Shown here piece after piece: positions 26,281 to 34,085 of a DNA stretch of 64,000 nucleotides. The notes beneath the pieces are model-generated. The model was not told the DNA's origin and did not search any database. It saw nothing but the letters and a program-made list of their open reading frames with translations. Each line of letters opens with the position of its first letter. Position 1 is the stretch's first letter. Position numbers and translations under genes: made by a program. The DNA comes from G963422705 sp963422705. Its GTDB lineage: Bacteria; Poribacteria; WGA-4E; WGA-3G. The stretch lies in the NCBI GenBank assembly GCA_963422705.1, contig OY730443.1:3038001-3102000 (forward strand), given 5' to 3'.

Positions 26281-27816
26281 ATGCAAAGACTTTTTGGTAT
26301 TGAAACTGAATACGGCATTACGCTTGAAAATCAGAAGCACATTGATGCCGTTAATCAATCTATTGAACTGATTAAAAGTTACCGCCGCGAGTGGGCCCAC
26401 GCCTCAGAACGCGATGAGATTAAACCGCGATGGGATTACAGCGGCGAAGATCCGTTTCGCGACGAACGCGGATTTCGCGCAAAAAGCCTCTCCAACCATC
26501 CTGATGAAAAAGCAGCCGAAGAACAGGACAGAAAGAAAAATCGCTCTTTTGTTGAGATTAAAAGCGACCGGATTCTGGTGAATGGGGCGAGACTTTACAA
26601 TGACCACGCGCACCCAGAGTACGCGACACCGGAATGCCGGAGCTTGGTTGAACTAGTCGCACACGATAAAGCCGGAGAACGGATTCTACAACGGTGTGCA
26701 ATCGCACGCAGTGAGCAACTCGGAAAACAGGTGCTCTTGTACAAAAATAACACGGATTTTCACGGGCACAGCTACGGATGCCATGACAACTACCTCATGG
26801 CACGCGATGTCCCATTTGAATACCTCAAGCAAAGTATTCTGCCTTTTTTCGTAACGCGACAAATTTTCGCGGGGGCAGGCAAACTCGGTGTTGAAACCGA
26901 AGCCGGACTCGCAACACCGGGGGTATATCAGTTGGCGCAACGCTCAGATTTCTTTCACGTTGAAGCCAGTATCGATACTATGCACAAACGGCCCATCGTT
27001 AATACGCGCGATGAACCTCACGCGGATGCAACGAAGTATCGACGGTTACATGGAATTGTTGGGGACGCGAATATGTCAGAGTACGCAACGGCACTTAAGG
27101 TAGGAACTACCGCGCTCGTTATCGCATTGATAGAACAGCGGCGAATACCCGAAACGCTCCTCCTCGCAAATCCGATTGATACCATTAAAACGATTTCACG
27201 TGACCAGGACTATCGATGGCAAGTGATGACAGCGCAGGGAAAAACCATGTCTGCTATTGAGCATCAGCGCCAATACCTCGCGTTGGCACAAAAATATATA
27301 TCCGATATTAACGCCGATAAATTTGAGACGGACTGGGTACTCGTGGAATGGGAAGCGACACTTGATGCTCTTGAAACAGAGCCGATGACGCTTACCGACA
27401 GGCTCGATTGGGTAGCGAAGAAATGGTTGCTTGAAACCTTCGCGGAAGAAGAGGGACTGGATTGGGAAGATGCATGGTTGCAGAGTCTTGATTTAGAATA
27501 CCATAATATTCATCTCGATGAAGGATTGTTCTATGCGTTGCCTATGAGACGCGTTGTGACAGATGAATTGATTGATGCCGCCACATATCAACCGCCCGCG
27601 GATACACGCGCTTATTTTCGCGGGAACGCTGTTTATCGGTTTGCAGAAGCGATAACAGCCATTCAGTGGGATAGCATTACCTTCAACGTCAATGGCCGCG
27701 CATTTTCTGTGGCGCTCGACGAACTCGCTACTGCCGAAGTAGCGCAACGCTACAACCAAGTACTTGATGAATCACCTCATGTTGAAACGTTAATAAAGAA
27801 GTTGGGTTTTTTGTAA
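26281..27816 (+). CDS. dop: deamidase/depupylase-type enzyme (Dop)
   Basis: 511 aa. Carboxylate-amine-ligase-fold enzyme that deamidates the C-terminal Gln of the ubiquitin-like modifier and removes modifier from substrates. The start MQRLFGIETEYGIT carries the metal-binding Glu. The extended Dop-specific region includes PRWDYSGEDPFRDERGF, matching actinobacterial Dop (RTRWDYEVESPLRDARGF). The catalytic Asp lies in ARLYNDHAHPEYATPEC. NNTDFHGHSYGCHDNYL, INTRDEPHADATKYRRLH and GDANMSEYATALKVGTTAL follow as in the family. These features separate it from the second paralogue at 30146. No strong Shine-Dalgarno site is visible before ATG 26281. Confidence 0.93.
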   Translation: MQRLFGIETEYGITLENQKHIDAVNQSIELIKSYRREWAHASERDEIKPRWDYSGEDPFRDERGFRAKSLSNHPDEKAAEEQDRKKNRSFVEIKSDRILVNGARLYNDHAHPEYATPECRSLVELVAHDKAGERILQRCAIARSEQLGKQVLLYKNNTDFHGHSYGCHDNYLMARDVPFEYLKQSILPFFVTRQIFAGAGKLGVETEAGLATPGVYQLAQRSDFFHVEASIDTMHKRPIVNTRDEPHADATKYRRLHGIVGDANMSEYATALKVGTTALVIALIEQRRIPETLLLANPIDTIKTISRDQDYRWQVMTAQGKTMSAIEHQRQYLALAQKYISDINADKFETDWVLVEWEATLDALETEPMTLTDRLDWVAKKWLLETFAEEEGLDWEDAWLQSLDLEYHNIHLDEGLFYALPMRRVVTDELIDAATYQPPADTRAYFRGNAVYRFAEAITAIQWDSITFNVNGRAFSVALDELATAEVAQRYNQVLDESPHVETLIKKLGFL

Positions 27817-27944
27817 ATGGGCGATACGAAGCCATTGGGCGCGTTTGGCTGAAAGTGACGGCACTCATCCGGCCCCAGGCCACGCTACGAAATTAAGGCG
27901 CATTTCACGTCGTATCCCATCACCCAAAAAAGGAGATTAATCTC

Positions 27945-28133
27945 ATGATAATCGCTGAACTTGAACGCAAGCAGCGCACTACCAAACCCATCGGACCCGG
28001 AGATGACGACGGGGATGATGCAGTTCCGAAACGCCAAGATGTAAAAAAACCTGATACGCAAAAACTCCTGAAACGGATGCGACGGGTTGACAAAGAACAG
28101 TCGCGCCGCTATCGCCAAAGAACAGGGCAGTAA
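27945..28133 (+). CDS. ubact: prokaryotic ubiquitin-like modifier, UBact type
   Basis: 62 aa. Small, disordered, charged protein conjugated through its C-terminus to lysines of target proteins. The C-terminal half, KLLKRMRRVDKEQSRRYRQ then RTGQ, fits the conserved end of UBact proteins as I know them (LLxRMRxVDxxQxRRYRQRxG-E/Q), not the acidic helix of actinobacterial Pup. It ends in Gly-Gln, so the Gln should first be deamidated to Glu by Dop. A long acidic Gly-Asp stretch (GPGDDDGDD) lies in the middle. AAAGGAGAT precedes ATG 27945. It lies between dop and the proteasome beta gene, the expected place. Confidence 0.92.
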   Translation: MIIAELERKQRTTKPIGPGDDDGDDAVPKRQDVKKPDTQKLLKRMRRVDKEQSRRYRQRTGQ

Positions 28134-28297
28134 GAATGCGTCAAAAGACACTGAGCATCTCTAAAATATCACTAAAGTCGCTCTATCAGAATCGCTGCCA
28201 ACTTTGGATAAGGTGAAGGACGCCTACGGAAATCTAGGTGGACTTCATCTTGATTCACTTGCTTTACCGCTTGAACTGATGAGAAAGAGACATAAAT

Positions 28298-29158
28298 ATG
28301 AACCACACGGGTGAGTTTCTGAGTAACCACTTGGAGATGACGAACAGAGAAGGGAGCTCTGTCATAAACCACAAGGGCGACTTTCTTAGCCTTCTCCGAC
28401 ATGCGAACGCGCCGTTACAGCTTGGGATGCCTGAGATAACCACACAACAGCGCCCCATTGGCGATGTAGAAGTAACCCATAGTACCACTGTCATCACAGT
28501 GCGTTACGATGAAGGGGTGATGGTGGCAGGTGACAGGCGCGCGACAGCTGGCACAGCGGTGATTTACGACAGGGCAGATAAAGTCCTGCAAATTGACAAT
28601 TTTTCTGTGCTTGCCATCTCCGGTTCACCTGCAATCGCGTACGAAATCGCCAGAATTTTAGAGCATTCCTTCCAATACTTTCGACGAAGCCAACTTCAAG
28701 AACTGAGTCTTGAAGGAAAACTCCGGATGTTGTCACGGTTAATTCGGGAGAATTTGTCGATGGCGCTGCAAGGCATCGGCGGTGTCATCCCCATTTTTGC
28801 GTTGTACGACACAACTTCAACAGAAATGCACAAGGGAAAGATTTTTTTCTATGATGCACTCGGCGCACACTTTGAGAATGTAGATTTCGCTACGACAGGC
28901 TCAGGCTCCATCTGGATTCGCGGTGTGTTACGATATCTAAACCGATGGGGTGAAACAGACTTGCAGGACATGGAACAACGGCAGGCAACTTGTACCCTTT
29001 TGAGACTTTTGGAAACTGCAAGTGAGTACGACGCTGCTACCAGCGGTTATAACGCCGCCGCGCAGATTTTCCCAACGATAAAAACCGTCACTGCCGCCGG
29101 GGTTCAAACCCTTGCTGATGAATACCTTGCAGAATGCTACGCGGAAGCCGTCTCCTAA
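28298..29158 (+). CDS. prcB: 20S proteasome beta subunit
   Basis: 286 aa. Catalytic Ntn-hydrolase subunit of the proteasome core. A 62-residue propeptide precedes the nucleophile Thr63 in THS-TTVITVRY. After cleavage this becomes Thr1, with GDRRAT giving Asp17 and DKV giving Lys33, the canonical active-site set. The later GSGSIWIRGVLRY holds the Ser129-like region. Shares order and strand with the alpha subunit just downstream (35 bases). ATG 28298 has a GAGAAAGAGA-type site. Assembly and self-cleavage follow from family knowledge. Confidence 0.94.
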   Translation: MNHTGEFLSNHLEMTNREGSSVINHKGDFLSLLRHANAPLQLGMPEITTQQRPIGDVEVTHSTTVITVRYDEGVMVAGDRRATAGTAVIYDRADKVLQIDNFSVLAISGSPAIAYEIARILEHSFQYFRRSQLQELSLEGKLRMLSRLIRENLSMALQGIGGVIPIFALYDTTSTEMHKGKIFFYDALGAHFENVDFATTGSGSIWIRGVLRYLNRWGETDLQDMEQRQATCTLLRLLETASEYDAATSGYNAAAQIFPTIKTVTAAGVQTLADEYLAECYAEAVS

Positions 29159-29193
29159 ATTGAAAACCCGAGCCGGGGTATCGATTTTAGGAA

Positions 29194-30036
29194 ATGTGCA
29201 AAATCACATTTTTCAAAAAACACGACATCACATGGAAAAATATGCGAGATGAACCTTATCGCTGGATTGAAGCGATTCAAGACAGACGAGACTATATTGA
29301 AGAACAGTTACGGCCCGGAAGTCCTGTTGTTGGACTCAGTTATAACGAAGGGATAGCGCTCGTCACACTCAGCACCGGGCAACGCAAAATCTTTGAAGTA
29401 CACGATAGAATAGCCCTCTCCGCAATCGGGCACCCCGCCGATATTGAACGGCTTCGGATGCTCGTAACGGATACTGCTAGCCTACAAGGATTTCAAAATG
29501 CGACAGACGATGTCAATCTACACCGATTGACACATTTTGTATTAGCACACACTTTCAAACAGGCATTTGAATCGATTGTCGGTGAGGCGTATATAATCAA
29601 AATGTTGCTCGCAGAACTCGGGGGGAACCCCTCGGAGAACCGGTGGACGCTGCTTAACTACGACGGCAACGTACACACAGAAACAACCGCATCAGTGATA
29701 GGAGGTACAGAAGCAATTGAAGCACAGATGAAAAATTATCTCTGCACCGCCGCAAATTTGGAGACATTGTCCACACCGCAAACAGATAGAACGTTAACCA
29801 ATGCCCTACACGTTTGCCTCAAAACCTGGGCTTTCGGAAGGGAACTAAGTCTTCAAGAAGGAGAACCCGAAACTGACGCGGACACCGTTTCCGATGAGGA
29901 ACTCCGCAACGTCATCAACGAAGCACTCGACACCAGTGAGATTGAAGCAGGGGTTTTGGAAAGAACGCAATCCGGAACTAGTAAGTTTCGACTACTCCAT
30001 TCTAACGACATTCAGCCAGCATTGGATGAATGGTAG
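29194..30036 (+). CDS. prcA: 20S proteasome alpha subunit
   Basis: 280 aa. Forms the outer rings that gate the core and dock the ATPase. The sequence DEPYRWIEAIQDRRDYIEE aligns with the N-terminal gate helix of actinobacterial PrcA, followed by SPVVGLSYNEGIALVTLS, HDRIALSAIGHPADIERLR and YDGNVHTETTASVIGG. The start is uncertain: ATG 29194 has AGGA only 2 bases upstream, whereas ATG 29242 (MRDEPYRW) has a GGAA 5 bases upstream and matches family starts better. The acidic C-terminal tail (EPETDADTVSDEELRN) is extra compared with many PrcA proteins. Confidence 0.9.
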   Translation: MCKITFFKKHDITWKNMRDEPYRWIEAIQDRRDYIEEQLRPGSPVVGLSYNEGIALVTLSTGQRKIFEVHDRIALSAIGHPADIERLRMLVTDTASLQGFQNATDDVNLHRLTHFVLAHTFKQAFESIVGEAYIIKMLLAELGGNPSENRWTLLNYDGNVHTETTASVIGGTEAIEAQMKNYLCTAANLETLSTPQTDRTLTNALHVCLKTWAFGRELSLQEGEPETDADTVSDEELRNVINEALDTSEIEAGVLERTQSGTSKFRLLHSNDIQPALDEW

Positions 30037-30145
30037 TCGAAGCCCAACACGTTTCTGACAAGGCACGCATAGGACGTTTCCGTTCCGCGAATGCTACCCC
30101 CGGCGCATCCCAGCGCCACTCACGAGATTGAACAAAACGGAAGAA

Positions 30146-31588
30146 ATGAAGCATCGCATTTTTGGAATTGAAACCGAATTTGGCTGCATGTCGCAGAACG
30201 AACGGCGCCCCGGCTCCGCTGAAGGGGTTGCCGCGCGTGTTCGAGACTACGTCTTCAATGTACTTGAACTCGGCATCCGCGATACTCATTATCGCAACTG
30301 GGGTGAACCCCCTGGAAATGGCGGTTTTCTGTTTAACGGCGGACGCCTCTACATTGATATGGGGCATCTCGAATATGCCACAGCTGAATGTACCTCCCTC
30401 TTTGAGCTCGTCGCCCACGATAAAGCGATTGAACGCGTGATTTGCCAGATATTAGACACAACTGGACTCTCGACAGCCTTTTTCAAAAATAACATTGATC
30501 ATTTCACCGGAGCAACTTTTGGCTGTCATGAAAACTTTCAGCTCCGCCGGGAAGTGCCTTTTTACCGAATCGTGATTCCTACCCTGCTCCCGTTCTTTGT
30601 TACCAGACAGATTTATGCAGGCGCCGGGCGCGTCGGGGCATATGACGAAACGAGCGATTTTCCTGATTTTCAACAAAAGCAGGGAGGCCCCCCCGACTAC
30701 CAAATCTCGCAACGGGCAGACCATATCGTCACCGAGATTTACGAATGGATTCAGTTTAGCCGGGCAATTATCAATACGCGCGATGAACCGCTAAGTGACT
30801 ATACTAAATACCGGAGGCTTCACCTCCTCGTCGGGGATACCAATATGTCCGAATTCGCCACCGCGCTCAAAGTCGGCACCACGGCGCTCCTTCTCACCGC
30901 GGTAGAACGATTTCACGAGAAACATGGCGAAAAGCTTCCGCTGCCCGACGTGACGCTCGCAGACCCTGTCGAGGCGATTCAAAAAATCTCTCGCGATGAA
31001 ACCTTTACATGGCACATCGAATTAACTTCTGGTAAAACCGTCTCCGCTGTCGATATTCAGCGCGAATACCTTCATTTCGCCCGGACTTACATCACAGAAT
31101 CCGACCGGGAAAGCGAATGGGTACTAACCCAATGGGAATCTATTCTCAATGAACTTGAAGATGATTGGCAACGCGTCACCAATCGCGTCGATTGGGCCGC
31201 AAAGAAAATGCTCCTTGATACATTCGCTGCTGAGGAAGGACTCTCATCGGATGACGCGTGGCTGAAAAGCCAAGACCTTGAATATCACAACATCCATCCG
31301 GAACATGGACTTTACTACGCGCTGGAAGCACAAGGACACATGGCGCGCGTCGTAACGGATACGCAGATTGAGGATGCAATTTATAACGCACCTCAACAGA
31401 CGCGTGCGAAAATCCGGGCGTTTCTCATGCGCAACCTTGTCGAAAACCGCTTGCCTTGTATTGTCGATTGGCATCACGTCTACGCCGGGCAGACAGAGTG
31501 CTTTGAAATAAACGAGCCGTTTGACACAGAACTGCTAGAGGCACAAAGATGGCTCCGAAGACTCCGAATTCGACGGCGACACGCCTAA
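30146..31588 (+). CDS. pafA: modifier-protein ligase (PafA)
   Basis: 480 aa from ATG 30146. Ligase that phosphorylates the modifier's C-terminal Glu and joins it to lysine side chains of targets. MKHRIFGIETEFGC carries the metal Glu. The catalytic Asp is in GGRLYIDMGHLEYATAEC. FKNNIDHFTGATFGCHENF, INTRDEPLSDYTKYRRLH and GDTNMSEFATALKVGTTAL follow. The Dop-specific insert is lacking, so this is PafA and the 26281 gene is Dop. One oddity is HLEY where most family members have HPEY. An upstream in-frame TTG (30128) would add six residues. The gene ends the locus 23 bases before a DUF1501 gene. Confidence 0.93.
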   Translation: MKHRIFGIETEFGCMSQNERRPGSAEGVAARVRDYVFNVLELGIRDTHYRNWGEPPGNGGFLFNGGRLYIDMGHLEYATAECTSLFELVAHDKAIERVICQILDTTGLSTAFFKNNIDHFTGATFGCHENFQLRREVPFYRIVIPTLLPFFVTRQIYAGAGRVGAYDETSDFPDFQQKQGGPPDYQISQRADHIVTEIYEWIQFSRAIINTRDEPLSDYTKYRRLHLLVGDTNMSEFATALKVGTTALLLTAVERFHEKHGEKLPLPDVTLADPVEAIQKISRDETFTWHIELTSGKTVSAVDIQREYLHFARTYITESDRESEWVLTQWESILNELEDDWQRVTNRVDWAAKKMLLDTFAAEEGLSSDDAWLKSQDLEYHNIHPEHGLYYALEAQGHMARVVTDTQIEDAIYNAPQQTRAKIRAFLMRNLVENRLPCIVDWHHVYAGQTECFEINEPFDTELLEAQRWLRRLRIRRRHA

Positions 31589-31611
31589 ATTGTATTGTAA
31601 GGAGCTTCACC

Positions 31612-32952
31612 ATGAAAAAAAACAGATGCATACAAACCGATTGTGAACGGTTTTACCGCCGAGATTTTATCAAAGCTGGCGTGCTGGGGCTTTTTGGGTT
31701 GAACCTAACAGAACTGTTCCGGCTGAAAGCCGCCGCAAAGACACCCCTGGCGAATGCCTCAAGTACGACGCACCCGGCAACTTCAACGGCTACCTCCGTT
31801 ATCTTAATCTGGCTCGGTGGAGGGCCCAGTCATCTGGATATGTGGGACATGAAGCCGGAAGCACCTGAAGAAATACGCGGGCTTTTCAAGCCGATTCCTA
31901 CCAACGTTACCGGCATCCACATCAGTGAACACATGCCAAAGCTCGCGCAACAGATGGACAAGCTCTGCGTTATCCGCTCAATGACATCGCCGGAAGCGGC
32001 GCATGAGCGTGGCACACACTATATGATGACAGGCTACCAACCGTTGCCCGGATTTGCAGTGCCGGGATACGGCGCCGTCGTCTCTAAACTTAAGGCGCAA
32101 CGGAGTGCCTTACCGCCTTACATCGCGCTGCCCACACCGGTTGCGTATGGCGGCGGTGGATTCCTCGGCGCATCGCTTGCTCCCTTTTCCCCCGGTGGCA
32201 ACCCCGCGAGTAAAAATTTCAAGGTGCGTGACTTAGTCCCACCAAAAGGCGTCTCGTATGAACGCGTCGAACGCCGCCGGAGTTTGCGACAAGCCGTAGA
32301 TGCCGCCTTTAAGAAGTATGAGGCAGGCAATCCGACGGCGCATGCCGCCGACAGGTTTTATCATGCCGCTTACGAACTCATGAGTTCAACCGATGCCCGC
32401 GCCGCCTTTGAACTAAAAGCGGAACCTGCTAACGTCCGGGATGCATATCAGCGCAATACGTTCGGGCAGAGCTGCCTGCTGGCGAGACGACTTGTGGAAG
32501 CAGGGGTGAATTTTGTCACCGTCAGTCATGGCGGCTGGGACAACCATAATCGTATTTTTTCTAGCTTACCCGGCAAACTCTCGCAGTTTGACAGGACGTT
32601 AGCAACCCTCATCAGCGATTTGGCGGAACGAGGCTTGTTAGAAACTACCATGGTTGTGGCCATGGGCGAATTCGGTAGGACACCCGTCATCAATCGCAAT
32701 GGTGGACGGGACCATCATTCACGTGTCTTCTCAATCATGTTAGCGGGCGGCGGTGTACAGGGTGGCCAAGTCGTCGGGGCTTCAGATTCGCTAGGGATGG
32801 AGCCGGCCGATACACCGGTGCGTCCGGAAGATTTGTCGGCAACACTCTATCAAAGCCTCGGGATTGACTATAACGAGAGCCTTGAATCCGATGACGGTTT
32901 GCGAATCGTGCTATCCCGCGGCGGGCGCCCCATACGCGGCGTGCTGGGCTAA
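31612..32952 (+). CDS. DUF1501 protein with twin-arginine-like leader
   Basis: 446 aa from ATG 31612, chosen for AAGGAG 8 bases upstream. The N-terminus YRRDFIKAGVLGLFGL resembles a twin-arginine export signal. The DUF1501 domain shows IWLGGGPSHLDMWDMKP, the HERGTHYMMTGYQP segment, and VAMGEFGRTPVINRNGGRDHH, which suggest an alkaline-phosphatase-superfamily metal site. DUF1501 proteins are abundant in Planctomycetes and relatives, and their substrate is not known. It lies just after pafA and is followed by WD40 and haem-domain genes, a set often seen together with DUF1501 in those bacteria. Confidence 0.9.
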   Translation: MKKNRCIQTDCERFYRRDFIKAGVLGLFGLNLTELFRLKAAAKTPLANASSTTHPATSTATSVILIWLGGGPSHLDMWDMKPEAPEEIRGLFKPIPTNVTGIHISEHMPKLAQQMDKLCVIRSMTSPEAAHERGTHYMMTGYQPLPGFAVPGYGAVVSKLKAQRSALPPYIALPTPVAYGGGGFLGASLAPFSPGGNPASKNFKVRDLVPPKGVSYERVERRRSLRQAVDAAFKKYEAGNPTAHAADRFYHAAYELMSSTDARAAFELKAEPANVRDAYQRNTFGQSCLLARRLVEAGVNFVTVSHGGWDNHNRIFSSLPGKLSQFDRTLATLISDLAERGLLETTMVVAMGEFGRTPVINRNGGRDHHSRVFSIMLAGGGVQGGQVVGASDSLGMEPADTPVRPEDLSATLYQSLGIDYNESLESDDGLRIVLSRGGRPIRGVLG

Positions 32953-33049
32953 TTATGGGCATCGCGTCTCGGCGTTATCCGCTGAACTACTAAATTAAGG
33001 TACGAGGCTATCCGCATGTTCATCTTGATTCACGAACCGCGGATAAACG

Positions 33050-34084
33050 ATGAGAAATCGGATTTTTTATCTCACAGCACTACTACTGATGCTTTTTATT
33101 CTTCCCCCTGGAGACGCGGCACCGTCCTCTCCAATCTGGGCACTCCACTTTACCCCTGATGGGCGAAGCCTCGCCGTGGCGAAATACCAAGGGGTGGAAT
33201 TATGGGACATCAGGACAGGACAACTCGTGAGTATCTACGAGCCCCATGCAGGTGCGGTACGCTGCCTCGCGTTTTCGCACGACGGTGCAACGTTATTCGC
33301 AGGCGGCGGTGTCGCCGCGCAGCGTGGGGAAATTCGCCTCTGGGATGTTAGCTCCCAAGCACTCCTGAAAACCGTTGAAATTCATGCAGATACCGTCGAG
33401 TCCATCGCCCTCAGCCCCAATTCGACGAGCAGCAGTCCGAAACTACTCACGGCTAGCATGGATGAATACAGTGCTCTCATTCAGTTATCACCCACTGGAG
33501 ATACGGAATTCAATGTCATCGATGAAAATACAGAATGGCTGAGTCAACACGTCGGACGCGTACTTTGTACACTGTATCATCCGCGGGGCGACTACTTTGT
33601 GACGGGGAGTGAGGATAAAACGATAAAGGTGTGGCACCCAGAGAATTACACCGTACTGGTAAACCTTGACGGTAACGATGACGCTGTGTATAGCCTCGCT
33701 TATGCCGCCGATTCGGACATGATTGTCTCCGGTTCTGCGGACAACGTTATCCGTTCGTGGCGCGTGACATCAGGCGAGGAAAGCGATTTTCGGGGTACCC
33801 TAGTTCGCGAATACACGGGACACCGAGGCCCTATCTATAGTGTAGACTGTGGCATTTGGAATAACCAAGAAGTTATCGTATCAGGCAGTGCCGACACATC
33901 AGTGATTCTCTGGAATCTCCGCTCCGGCAATCGACGGCGCATTTTTGACGAACCCACGGATGCCGTTTATGCCGTACAGCTAAGCCCGGACGGTACGTTG
34001 GTGGCTGCGGGTGGCCGCGACGGCGTAGTCCGCGTCTGGCATATCCGCAAACGTCAATTAATCCATGAACTCAAGGACGATTAA
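33050..34084 (+). CDS. exported WD40-repeat beta-propeller protein
   Basis: 344 aa. A signal peptide ends near GDAAPSS. At least six WD40 repeats follow, seen as GVELWDIR, GEIRLWDVSS, KTIKVWHPE, NVIRSWRV, TSVILWNLR and GVVRVWHIR. They should form one seven-bladed propeller acting as a periplasmic or surface scaffold. No catalytic part is visible. The next gene overlaps or abuts the stop codon, so the pair is probably co-expressed. Confidence 0.9.
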   Translation: MRNRIFYLTALLLMLFILPPGDAAPSSPIWALHFTPDGRSLAVAKYQGVELWDIRTGQLVSIYEPHAGAVRCLAFSHDGATLFAGGGVAAQRGEIRLWDVSSQALLKTVEIHADTVESIALSPNSTSSSPKLLTASMDEYSALIQLSPTGDTEFNVIDENTEWLSQHVGRVLCTLYHPRGDYFVTGSEDKTIKVWHPENYTVLVNLDGNDDAVYSLAYAADSDMIVSGSADNVIRSWRVTSGEESDFRGTLVREYTGHRGPIYSVDCGIWNNQEVIVSGSADTSVILWNLRSGNRRRIFDEPTDAVYAVQLSPDGTLVAAGGRDGVVRVWHIRKRQLIHELKDD

Positions 34085-34085
34085 G

